Source: Lingula anatina (lineage: Eukaryota > Brachiopoda > Lingulata > Lingulida > Lingulidae). Taken from it: 34,275 nt of DNA. Both the position numbers and the translations under genes were made by a program. The stretch is taken from positions 395,384 through 429,658 of the forward strand of contig NW_019773759.1 of assembly GCF_001039355.2 (NCBI RefSeq), read 5' to 3'. Position 1 is the first letter of the stretch. Every line of letters starts with the position of its first letter. This document shows positions 9,966 through 21,128 of this stretch, piece after piece. The notes beneath the pieces are model-generated. The model did no database searches and was not told the origin of the DNA. It saw only the letters and a program-made list of their open reading frames with translations.

Positions 9966-12900
9966 ATGCAAATCTCAGGAAAGGTTGCCATAGTAACTGG
10001 CGGTGCACAGGGAATAGGACGAGCGATAGTTGAGGCTATACTGGAAAAAGGAGGAAAGGTGCGCTTTGCCTGTGACAATGTTGGTTTGAGAGAGAGAGAG
10101 AGAGAGAGAGAATGGGAGATGGAGGAAGAGAGAGAGGGAGGGGAGGTGAAACATGTCCTCATTTAAGATTATGATGAAATCTGCACTAAAGTGAAATGTA
10201 GTGTCTAAAATCTTATTACAGAGAAGTTCGCCACATTTGAATGAAGGGGGCGAAGTGGAGGGGGGTGAAGGATGCTATAAACTGACTAAAACAAAATTGA
10301 CGTTTCGATTACAAATATTGTATCACTGGAGAGAAAACAAACTATTTTCAGGTTACTATTGTAGATGTCAACTCTTCTGTAGGCCAGAAAACCGCTGAAG
10401 AACTGAGAGGAAAACATGGGGAAACTGACGTCATGTTTGTAAAATGTGACGTCACTGACAATGACCAGTTCGACAGTAAGTTGAAAGTGACACGATTTTG
10501 TAAGTAATAAATGTTCAACATAACCAAATCTGACAAAATCAAATAAAATAATATGACAGCAATTTTCTTTCTTATATGCCCAATTCAAATAAAGCGAATG
10601 ACTAGTTGTTTTCATTTTGACTTTTCAACTGAGAGCGTAATTTTTTTTCTCGTTTCTGAAACTTATATTCCTATTTTCAGAAGTTTTCATACAAACTAAA
10701 AGTCACTTTGGTCGTGTCGATATTGTTGTAAACAATGCTGGTATTTTTGACGAAAAAGACGTGAAAAAATGCACAGCGGTCAATCTGGTAAGTTCATGTA
10801 TTGAGGTGAATTTTCTTCTTTTTTTGTGTATTTTTTTTTAATAAACTAAACCAGATATGTACTTCAAATAACCATTTATCTGTGTCTTTAACAAAAGAAA
10901 GCTCTGCTTCCGTCTATGTCAAGCACCCGGAGTTTCTGAGGACATTGGAACCCAGTGGCGGTTTTAAGCTGCTTAATGTCCTGCCCCCCCTTCAATTTCT
11001 GAAGAAATTCACACATATTAGAATTTCGACTAGCTGAATCACAGTTCTAAACTGTACCTCTAAAATACCAAAACTTTCGGGGCCCTTCAGTCCAGCCCTG
11101 AGCCTCCACTCTGATAATAAAGAGATGAGTTCTGAGCGATTCCCAGCGGGCATTGAACGACATGTTACACATCTTAATATCTTCAGAACTCCGTGATCTG
11201 CGGTACAATGCTGGGAGTGGAACACATGAGAAAGAATAAAGAAGGCGGTGAGGGGGGAGTCGTCGTCAACATGGCATCAACGGCAGGTAACTAAGACCCC
11301 ATTCCCAGAGATTAGATCGATCCAAACTAGATCGACCTAACTCCCTGGGGGTTCACGCTAAATAGCTGTCAGCCGAGCGGGCACGAAAGTTAATTACCCC
11401 CTTACAGCTTATAGTAGGCGGGACGGACATTTAAGCCGGATTATCTGGCAGTAATCTAGTGAGACTCCCCACGGGGATAGATCGATCTAAAATCTATGGG
11501 AATACGCCCTTAGACTGGGTTCCCATACCTAAATTTGGCAATAAATTCCTTGTATTTCTGTGAAATTGGCTTATTCTTGGACATAATAACGTAATTTTGC
11601 TCATGGCTTATTTAAGAAGAATTGCACTGTAAAATTATCAACAAGATGTTGGTACATCATACAGACATATTTTGGGGACTTAAAGTTTAGACCACTTAGG
11701 GGAGATAACCGTTTTGTGAAACCGGCCCCATAACTTAAAAAATGAATGTTTTGTGATATACATGTGTATTATATAATATATATACTGTAAAAAGTCTGAA
11801 GAGTTATCATCGCTTTGGAAATGCTCATTACAGGTCTCCAGCCGTATCCACTCATCCCTGTCTACACGGCTACCAAGCACGGTATTGTTGGGTACACGCG
11901 CTGCTGGGGGGTAAGTTCTGTACTAGGGACCATTCCCAGACCCTATCTTATTAACTGTGGATCGTTGTATCTCTTTGGGGATTCTCATTAAATTGCAATC
12001 AACTTAAGCGGCTTAGATGTCTGTCACGCCTACTGAAGCTGCTAGGGGGTATTTAATTATTGTTTGGCAGATTCAGTAGGCGTACCAGCTGGCATCTAAG
12101 CTGAAAGCAATTTAGTGAGAAATCCATCGGAGATGGATCGAGCCTGCTATATCGATCTAGGTATGGGAACTAAGTGGTATTCTACACTTTGAGTGCTTTC
12201 ATTGCTGACGTGGCTATTTTAAAAAGCTGTGGAATGGTTTTCACAATGTTAAAAAGAGAACTACCCAGCGCGGTAGAAATATGTTTTCGGTAAAAGACGG
12301 ATTATTAGTCACCACAATAATTGAACGACCCATCATGCACGCATATTTATACTTTATTCTCCACATTTTGAATTTTTAGAAATAAAATACATCATCGTAC
12401 TTACATGTAGATGTATACCATTATATTTCCAGGCCAACCCAGATTTCCCGTACCAGCAAGTGCGTGTCAACTGCCTGTGTCCACATCTCACAAATACCAG
12501 TCTTCTTCAGCTGACGCCAGAGCAGAAGGCGGCCGGTGTAGTGCGCCACGTGCGTCTCTGGGAGGCGTGGTACCCCATGGCAATGAAGACCGCTCTCAGG
12601 TGTGTGTGTGTGTGTGTGTGTGTGGGGGGGGGGGGGTGGGGAGAGAGAGAGAGGGAGAGAAGGGCGTCGACTGGACCTTAAGATCGGATGCTCTGACAGG
12701 GAATCTTTTTCATAAAATTCTGCACCCATAACTCATCTTTTTTTATCCCCTTCTAAGACTCAAAACGTGAAGTATCTTCTCTAAAATCTTTTCACGCACT
12801 AAAAATTTGTCCGTAAATTTAATACCTTTTGTTCTCAAAAACCGGTAGAAAACGAGTTCAACGCGCAAAGTACGTCATATTCCTTTACGCCTCAGTTTGT

Positions 12901-13588
12901 GACATTTTCCCTACTCCTTTCAAATATTATAAAACGCTGTTGCCCAGACAATTACCCCGTTTTACGCTCTTTTATTCTTTCTGGGTTTTTATTCCAGTAA
13001 ATTTTCTGAATTTTTCCTGATGGGTTAGATAACAAGGAGCCACTCTCTCTAAAGAGGGTTGGTGGACGAAATTTATTTATTTCATTTATTTATTATTATT
13101 TTGTTTGTTTGTTTGTTTGTAGTTTAAACGTATGATTTTAACGAGAGTTACAGCTAATTTAAGGATAGGTCGGTGTTTTTTTTTTCAATTTTATTTTAGG
13201 GGAAGGGTCAATAGTAAATTTCTCTCACTTACCAATCCAAAACCCATTTCCATCTGAAATCGAGAATGTGATTTCCTAAAATGCATTCGGTCTCACAAGC
13301 ATATTATTTAAAAAAAAATTTTTTTTCTGAATTTAAAGAAAAACTCCTTAATATCTTTTTTCCATTTGCAGCCCATCGACTGTGGCTGAAGCTTGTATAC
13401 AGCTCATCGAGGACGACACCCGCAATGGGGCTGTGCTCAAAGTGACAGCAGAGGGCACCACTTACCAATCATTCCAAGACGAGTCTGAACTAAAGTTCGA
13501 GATTCCAGAAGGGTTTTTCGTACCAGATTCCGAATATGAGAAAATCCAAGGCACTTCAGACGGCAGTAATGTTATAACCAAAACATAA
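9966..13588 (+). CDS. HPGD-like: 15-hydroxyprostaglandin dehydrogenase-like short-chain dehydrogenase/reductase
   Basis: Seven coding exons: 9966-10058, 10352-10475, 10681-10787, 11187-11286, 11834-11910, 12433-12599 and 13372-13588. All junctions are GT-AG and the phases agree, giving 294 residues with a TAA stop. Seen: the Rossmann motif TGGAQGIG (11-18); an Asp after beta-2 (VTIVDVN), which favours NAD(H); NNAG (90-93); catalytic Ser139, Tyr152 and Lys156 in NMAS and YTATKHGIVG. The pattern GGEGG...NM.S.AG...PVY.A.KHGIVG.TR is characteristic of HPGD. Known: HPGD oxidises the 15-hydroxyl of prostaglandins using NAD+ in the cytosol. Inferred: substrate specificity, since other SDRs share the fold. 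Human HPGD has 266 residues; the extra length here is mainly a C-terminal extension. The exon 6 donor lies inside a GT microsatellite. Confidence 0.88.
10088..10142. repeat. (GA)n repeat in intron 1 of the HPGD-like gene
   Basis: A pure GA run at 10088-10111 followed by degenerate GA-rich sequence, starting about 30 bp after the exon 1 donor. Confidence 0.9.
11298..11509. mobile_element. MITE, family member 2, in intron 4 of the HPGD-like gene
   Basis: The left terminus 'attcccagagattagatcga' and the reverse complement of the right terminus 'attcccatagattttagatc' form imperfect inverted repeats. The inside matches the element at 2772-2945. Flanks 'taagac' and 'ttagac' may be a decayed target duplication. 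It has no coding capacity. Confidence 0.7.
11925..12172. mobile_element. MITE-like foldback element in intron 5 of the HPGD-like gene
   Basis: The ends resemble member 2: 'ccattcccagac' on the left, 'gatctaggtatgggaac' on the right. An inner pair, 'gcttagatgtctg...cgcctactgaa' and 'cagtaggcg...gcatctaagc', can form a long hairpin. The inside differs from members 1 and 2, so this is a related subfamily rather than a copy. Confidence 0.55.
12600..12656. repeat. (GT)n-G-run-(GA)n microsatellite beginning at a splice donor
   Basis: About 12 GT units, a G run and GA units start at the first base of intron 6 of the HPGD-like gene. The donor GT is itself the first repeat unit. Confidence 0.9.
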
Positions 13589-13656
13589 TTTGTCCTAACG
13601 TGTTTTTGGAGACAAGAACAATTATTCCCTTTTTTCAACAAATTATCTTCCTTCAA

Positions 13657-13686
13657 AATAAATAAACTGTAATGATGGAAAATAAA
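13657..13686 (+). terminator. Polyadenylation signals of the HPGD-like gene
   Basis: AATAAA occurs at 13657, 13661 and 13681, about 70-95 bp after the stop codon, so the 3' UTR would be short. Confidence 0.6.
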
Positions 13687-14169
13687 ATTGAGAAAGTTAA
13701 AATATATTTTTTCTTCACGACTTAAATTGATCTGTATCTCTTGTTATTCCTCAAAAACAAACAAAACTTACTGACATAGCATTTTTACTCATTCAGTATA
13801 TTATTAAACATTAAGTAAACATCAAAATGTGAAAGTTGAAGAAATATTCCTCCCTGCTGTTCTTTAAGAACACCCACAGTTGTCATGATAATGTTCACAT
13901 CTGCCTTGTCACTCAGCAATGAGATTTGCCAAAGACTCCATATCTTCAAGATGGCAATAACAAGTGAATATCAGCCCCAAAAAGCTTTTCCTTGATAAGG
14001 AATCAATAATTCCATCCTCATTTAAACGCTAAGTAGCAATAATCTCACAAAACTTGAACTGATTATGTAAATCAGGAAGAAATTCCACATCTATGGCAGT
14101 GCACTTTTTTCTTCACAGTGTCTGTGTATATAAATGTTCTAAAATGTCAAACTAACTACCATTCTTTCT

Positions 14170-14593
14170 TCACGCTTCCTGTGTTGTAGTATCTTTTTTT
14201 ACAACCTGGAAAAAAAGAAAAAAGAAAAAAAAATATATATAAATCAATTAACAAAATTTCTTTTAAAAAAACTAATTAATGGAAATTCTTGAACTTACAT
14301 TAATCCCCAAGAACTTTACAAGGTTATAAATTTGAAACACAAAGTGCTTTAAAACAACTTTGTTTACAAATACCAGGTCTTTTTTTTTTTCTTCAAAGTG
14401 AGTGCAGTTTAACAATTACATTTAAAACTAGAATTGTTTCTATCGGTTCCTACACATTTAGATGCATCTCCTCACCTTTAACTTTTGTCCAAATAAAAGA
14501 TATGGGTTCTGAAACTCTCGCTGACAATTGGTGAAAGCCATTCCAATTCCAATACCTATTCCCAGGGTCAAGGGCCAGGCATGTGGTCCTGGA

Positions 14594-14632
<39 letters not shown>

Positions 14633-16184
14633 AAGGATTATATGTTTTATCCATACATACATAATCTTTTCACCACTTTGCATAATCTAAAGTCTACCCT
14701 AGATAAATATAAGTTTACAGTTCGTTTTGAAACATATGCTTATACTTCATACATATTTAGTAGAAAGGTGTTACTGCTAGTGTTTTGAAAATTGAAAACT
14801 TTATTTTCTAGTCATAAAAATACTAATATTGCCTCATGTGGGAAAGATAAAGATGCAGTCCAGATGACCAGGCAAACACTGCCAACAACTTTCCACTGTC
14901 AAGATGAGTGACGTAATATTACATGGCCGTAGCCTGAGCAAAATGCCAGGGGGGGCAGTAAGCGGACACGAGGGGGCGAAGCCCCCGATGGGGGAGGGTG
15001 TGGGAGGGGATGTCCCCCTCCCACGGTGTGGAAAATTTTTAAAAACTGTATGTATAATACTGCATCCTGGTGCATTTTAACTGTTATTTATTGGTCAATC
15101 AGAAGTCAGAAATTGTGGGTTCATTTTGCCATAAGTACAGTCATTTTTTCAACACAACACGCCAATTGGCCTGGGGGATAGCTCCCTCAGGGAGGGTGAG
15201 CTTTTTGGCATGAACTGAGTTGGCTAAAAACAGTACACCTTTGTAAACAGATTGTTGAATGATTGTCTAGTGGCCATGAGTGCCTTTCTCACAGAATTGA
15301 CACCAACTTTGCAATTATTTTTTTTACCTTTGCGATTATTTTTTTTGCACCCCAATTTCCAGGGGGGGGCAGCTGCCCCCCCTGCCCCCCCGGAGGCTAC
15401 GGCCCTGTATTAAATCTTCTACCCAGTATGCATGAAATAAAATATCTGTGCTGACTGTGCATGGCAATTCACTTACGTTTACATAACAGCATTGAAGACA
15501 CAAAGCCAACTGCTGTGCTTCCAGCTGAAATGGACCAAAAATATGTTAAACTCATCAAAACACTAGGTATATCAATGTTTCATTCAAAGGTATGAGACAT
15601 CCAGGCTGGTCCATTCTTGGCATGTAATCTTAAATAGAATTTCATCAACGTGTCATGCATGTATATTTTTATTTCAACAGAATATTCAAACAGCTAAAGT
15701 TGGTGCTATCACCACTCTTATATTCAAGTGTCCTAAAAGACAGTTTCATCAAGGAATCCCTGACTTGCTAGGCATTGAGAATCGAAATGACAGAAGTGGT
15801 ACCCCCCCCCCCCCCGCTAGAAGAGTAACTCTAAATCTACAGTTGTAATCAAAAGCAAGTCACTTCTTAAAATAATACGTGCAGTAATATTATAAAGTCC
15901 AATAGATAAAATTATACCACTTGATACTGGACTAAATAGTTCTGATCGGATAAAAAAAAAGAAAAAACTGAAGCAAGTGTCGCGTCGCTGGAGGAGATAG
16001 ACTTATTTAACAGCGCAATTACGTCCTTGCAGAACGTTGATGATACATTCCCAACCATTGTATGGCCTCCTTAATAGTTCAAAGAACTGAACTGTTATTT
16101 ACCAATTTTTATTCCACCGTCTTGTAGACACCGGTCCCATTTTTCCCCAAGTTCGTCTTCGCTTCTCACGTCCCCCGTCGCCAT
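14170..16184 (-). CDS. MICOS10: MICOS complex subunit MIC10
   Basis: Minus-strand exons, 5' to 3': 16184-16103, 15524-15477, 14588-14476 and 14205-14170. Phases agree and junctions are GT-AG, giving 92 residues. Seen: an N-terminal ELGEKWDRCLQD motif matching the MIC10 N-terminal signature; first membrane segment about 28-42; the KR loop (43-44); second membrane segment about 48-63 with a strong GIGIGIG motif (53-59); then TNCQREFQNPYLLFGQK, typical of the family. Known: MIC10 is a hairpin protein of the mitochondrial inner membrane that oligomerises through glycine motifs to bend membrane at crista junctions. Odd: the first-segment motif is weak (A-G-S-T-A-V-G). Exon 4 (ending TQEA) rests on a good acceptor and polypyrimidine tract; reading on past 14476 would instead give an 86-residue form stopping at 14458. 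Head-to-head with the membrane-protein gene. Confidence 0.9.
14593..14634. repeat. (AAAT)n microsatellite at the MIC10 exon 3 acceptor
   Basis: About ten AAAT units lie immediately upstream, in MIC10 sense, of the TATCCAG acceptor of exon 3. The repeat therefore forms the T-rich tract of that splice site. Confidence 0.9.
14922..15407. mobile_element. 486-bp non-autonomous DNA transposon in MIC10 intron 2
   Basis: Inverted termini CATGGCCGTAGCCT and CAGGGCCGTAGCCT (right end reverse-complemented) bound the element. A 5-bp TATTA duplication flanks it (14917-14921 and 15408-15412). The paralogous intron at about 29830 reads through the site without it ('ataatattaaatc'), so the insertion followed the segmental duplication. 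The inside has G-rich and C-rich runs and no transposase. Confidence 0.85.
15702..15800 (+). other. Conserved block with coding-like pattern in MIC10 intron 1 (copy A)
   Basis: This 99-bp block matches 30279-30386 with six substitutions and one 9-bp in-frame gap, while the adjacent DNA is about 16% diverged. On the plus strand it is open and contains IFKCPKRQFHQGIPD and LLGIENRNDRSG. Five of the six substitutions are silent third-position changes. An acceptor-like 'atttcaacag' ends at 15680 and the frame stays open to 15848. No protein family is recognised and no start codon or partner exon was found. It could be an exon of an unseen plus-strand transcript or an intronic regulatory element. 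Confidence 0.4.
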
Positions 16185-16535
16185 ATTGAAGGTGATTTGA
16201 TAACGAGACTGTAAGTGCCGAAAAGAATATTAGCTTTTGATTTCATTATCAGTTCATCCTTATGCATAGAACAAACACAAAATGGGCTGTAAATTGCTCA
16301 AACAAATTCTTGTTTTATCATTTTACACGGAAAGCTTTATAAGAAATCGGAGACCGAAAAGGGTCACACGTGTGACCTATATCCACAAACGTCCTTCACC
16401 TTTTGATATAGAAAGCGGAAGTAGGTCAACGGGAGGTGTAAAAGGCACGCGACGGGACGGCAACACATTTTATTATTTTTTTTCACCACTGCACAATGGG
16501 TTTTTAAAATTAGATCATAGGCACATAGAGCACTC
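16185..16535. promoter_or_regulatory. Bidirectional promoter region between MIC10 and the membrane-protein gene
   Basis: The start codons of the two divergent genes are 351 bp apart. The part at about 16380-16470 is strongly conserved in the duplicate (31675-31765), including the 20-bp string 'gtccttcaccttttgatata' followed by an ETS-type site GCGGAAGTAGG. A perfect 16-bp palindrome GGTCACACGTGTGACC (16362-16377) contains an E-box. The duplicate has 'atcacgtgtaacc' instead. Bidirectional use is inferred from geometry. Confidence 0.6.
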
Positions 16536-19204
16536 ATGGATGACCAGATCGACGATCAGGATGGGCCGATCACGTTTGCAGATCTTGGAATAAAGAAGAG
16601 AGAAGCAACGACAGAGACGGTCCTAGGCAAGGTGTGTTTACATTGCCAATGACGCCATGCACTGCTATTCATATCTACTATCTATATGTGCATTGCAGAA
16701 AGTAGTTTATATCCACGTTTATTTTTCGTTGTTGTTGATCTTTCTTGTCTGTCCAGTATTTCACAATTTCTCTATTCATTTTTAAATCATAATACAGAAG
16801 AACGCGAGCTTTAAAAATGGTCTTTTAACAACACATATTGAATATTGATTTATTATTATTACATAAAAATTAAGAGCAAAAAAACAGCAACTTTCTTTTG
16901 CTATAAGTCAAATTGTTTTCATATTTCAGCGACTTTGTCATGTGCTTTCATATCAACAATGTCAGTAATAGATAAAAAGGCACGTGATGCACTGATGGTA
17001 TTAATGATGGCTGGTGGCTTGTTTTCCGTTGACTAATCTACTCCAGTCGCCCACACACAAAATGGGTTGATAAATGAATTAAAAGAACAGAATATTGAAA
17101 GCTGAGACACTTAGCAGATAACCCAAGTAGAGCAGATTTAAAGAGCTATTGATCTTTTGAGATTTTTTTATCATGATCGAATAGTTGAGTGAATTTCATA
17201 TTTCATATTTAAAATTAAAATTTTACAGGAAGTACATGTCTATTGCTATGGCAAAATAATTTATTCAAGTACCAGTTGAAGATTGTACAAGTAGTGACAG
17301 AGCCATGGAAATATTTGACCTCATACAAATAAACAATTGAAATACAATAGTGTTGTCGACCTTCTTATGTTGTTATCTTGGTGTTTGTGACTAGAGGTTC
17401 GAGAGACACCTGTTCACCTTTCAGTTCTGTAATCTATCACCTCCACATTGACTGCAGCTAAATTCACTGGTGTGAGTCCATGAATTTAAGTACATAAGTT
17501 TTTGCTCATGTGCTTCAGAATCAAATTCATTCATTCTTTTTCTATACATTCATTTATTCATTGCTTTTATTGAAGAGGAAGTGGTTTTCAAATGGGTGGC
17601 ATGTGATGACTGCTCATCATGCAAGTTTAGAACTTATCTGTAATAATTTTTTTTCCTTTTGATATATTTAAGTGAGGCTATTTTTCCCAATGGCTTAAGA
17701 AAATAGGGGAAAAAACGAATTCCTACCTTTGTTTCTTTTGTTTCCTTTTTTTTTTGAAATACCTGAAATATTCTTAACATTTTTTAAAAATTCCATTATC
17801 ATCATTTTCAAGATTGAAGCACAGCTTTTGAGGATTTTCGACATAATTAATCAAATAAACCCCATATAATACTTGATAACCTGGTTTCACTTTGCTTTTT
17901 TTTCTTCTAAATTCCAGACCAGAACATGGCAGGATTTAGAGAAAAAAGAAATCGCCTTTTTCATCATCGCAATCATCAGTCTTTTAGCCTCACTAGGTGT
18001 CGCCATCTACAGTGCTGCCACACAAACTGGACATGATTTCACTTTTGCACTTCTGATAATTGTAAATATTGGTAAGTAAATATGTATGAAGCATCTTTTA
18101 CTTTTGATATTGATCTGCAATGACAAATCCTGATTCATAGTATTTACATTGTAGACTGAAAAAGATAACAAATCTTTATATCAGATTAAAAATTCCATAA
18201 TAAATATGTTGTAAACAACTCATAGAAATAAGTTCAGTTCCATTTTCCCACCAGAACAGGGTTAATCATAATTGTTCAGAAGTCTGTGCTTGGCGTTGGA
18301 CCATGTGGACCTCTTAGTTTCCTCTCAAATTGCTCCTTATTGAAAAAATTACTCATTTTTATGTTTGTATGACAACCCATGCTGGAAGATGTTAAATGTG
18401 TTTGCAAAAAAAAAAAAAAAAAAAAAAAAAAAAGATTAATCACTCCCTATAGTCATTTATCCCAGGAAAATTCATTTTTTGGCCAAAATGAACAGTTGTT
18501 ATCCTTTTAACATTTAAAAGAAAAAAATTAATTATTCTTTTTCACCTTTGTTTTCAGGGTTCTGCTTTCTGTATGTAGTGGAAGGGGTTCTGAGAGAACG
18601 TCCGTATGAAACCTTCATATTTGTCATTGCCAATGTCATCATCATTGTGTACGTCTGTTCCAACTTTGCCATTACATACCCAGATATTGCTAATGGAAAA
18701 GATGATGTTAGGTTCACAGTTAAACTGGTAAGAGTTTGCCACCATTCACATAAAAACAAAACCCTGAAGCGAATCAAATTATATTGAAATTTCCAATTTA
18801 TGAGTGACACTCTCTTGTCTGAGATTGAAACAGGATGAAAAATGGTGTGATGGTAAACAGAAAGATGCAGAACATAAAAAAGTATTCATGGATTTTTTCA
18901 TCAATTTTTAATAGCGGGAATTGAGGAAAAAAGTTGCTCTCTGGATTGTTTATTTGCTTTAGAATACCCGTAAAACAAATTAAATCTCATCCGTATTATT
19001 TTCCTTGTTATTCAGGTACGACTCATATTCACTGTTATCCTGGTCCCGTTGAATGTGTATTTAGGGCTCTGGGTGTCGTACACATATTTCCAGTCAGGGA
19101 ACTTGATATTCAGGACAGTTGGAGCCAGTGAGGACTTACAGAACTCCTGCAAGACTCTGTTCTTTACGGAGGCAGCTCTCAAGTTTGATGTCCAGATGGC
19201 TGTG

Positions 19205-19278
<74 letters not shown>

Positions 19279-20952
19279 CATACAGTGCCCAGTGATTGCA
19301 TTATGCAAAATTGATATTGTTCTTTGTTTTTGTTATTTATTATTTTTTTGCTATATCATATAGTGGTAACATACTGTGGTAACATATTATATGTTACCAC
19401 AGTAAAAGATCAATCTCAATAATATTACCTTGAATTTAAACTTCTATTGAATTTTTTCATCATTTCATCTGATGTGTTGTTTGACTGATGGCAAAACAAC
19501 ATGCGGGCAATATTTATCTGAATATGGTTATATGTAATTAATTGAAATCAAAATGATTACTGATGAGAATTTATCAGAATTTTTATTTTTTATTGCAGTC
19601 TTGTTAGACAATCAGTCTATTTATTTATTTATTTATACCAGTCTAGTATGCTGATACTCATTCTGAAGGATGGCCACACAACAGGTACGCTAGGGATCTG
19701 TGTCCTGACCATAGGGTTTGCCTTCACTGTGGTTTGGGTACTACTAGGGTATTTTGCTGTAAGTACACACACACACACACACACACATGCACAGCTATAT
19801 TTTACATTCGTCTTACACTGTAGATCTGTGTAATAACAACAGGGGTATCTTTCACTATGGTCTGGATTCCACTGGGATATTTTGCTTTACTAGTAAATGA
19901 ACATACTAATGCACACCTACGTACATACAGAGAGAGATAATGCTGTAACATGCACACACACACATACACACATGCACATGTGGCCTCATACTCACCGAGA
20001 TATTTTGCAGTATGTGCACATTTATTGTGATATAAATGTAAAGGCACATGCTCATGTATACTAATGCAATAAATGCCTGTATACAAGTAGGGATGGTTTT
20101 ACAGTGAGCCTCCATTACTTCCATAAATGTATTTTTTGGTGTATTATAATTGAATTATTTGCATCTTCATCTGCTTTTTAGGTGAGATTTGAAAACAAGA
20201 TTCTAACATTCATTTTCTTTGCCACGTCTGTATTTGAACCAGGCTACATTATTTTCAAAGTATACCAGGTATGTAAATGCAGTGTGTGTGTTAAGTTCAA
20301 TGTGATGCTTTTTTTAACCTCTCTCCCCTTCCTAAAATCATGAATTGTACCCCTCTCTCTTCTTGGTAAAATCATGAATTGAGTTTGGTACCAATACTGA
20401 AATTATTTTCAAGCTGTAATGAAAATGATAGAAATGAATACAATCAATAAATTAGCTTTACTTAAGTTCACAAAGCATGAGTCTATAAAATGTCTTCATA
20501 AAGTTTCTGTCTTCCGTTTGCAAGTCAGCATCATAATGGTTGCTAAGTGACACCAACCGACAGTTGACATGACAACCCCACCTAGCCAATCCCTTTTCCT
20601 TATTTTGCTAGGAGGGTACATATGTTAATACTACTTCAAGGTATTGATATTGTCATGTATAGCACACTGCAAAACATTTTTACTTTTTATCTGTATACCT
20701 TAAACAATCAAACAAAAAAGAAATATTACAAGATTTGTTTTGTTTTTTTTTAGGCAGCTACAGATGTGGCTTATGAAAATCAAGAGCCAGACACCAGTAT
20801 AGATGCAGTAACATTTGTAGGGGCAGGCTTGGCGCTGATCGTGCGCATCATTTTGCTGGTCTTCTGTTACAAAGTGTACAGAAATTATGGAGTTGGGCTC
20901 AAAGAAAAAGGTAATAAATTAAAAAATTAAAAAGATGTTCAAGTCCACTCTA

Positions 20953-21005
<53 letters not shown>

Positions 21006-21092
21006 AAAATATCTAAAAATATCAAATATATATATATATATATATATATCAAAAATATCTAAAGTTACAGCATGATCTAATATCTATCTAAA

Positions 21093-21128
<36 letters not shown>

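Noticed and set aside
10286-10615. Minus-strand 109-codon frame
   Set aside because: It overlaps exon 2 of the HPGD-like gene, which has motif, phase and splice support; the minus frame has none.
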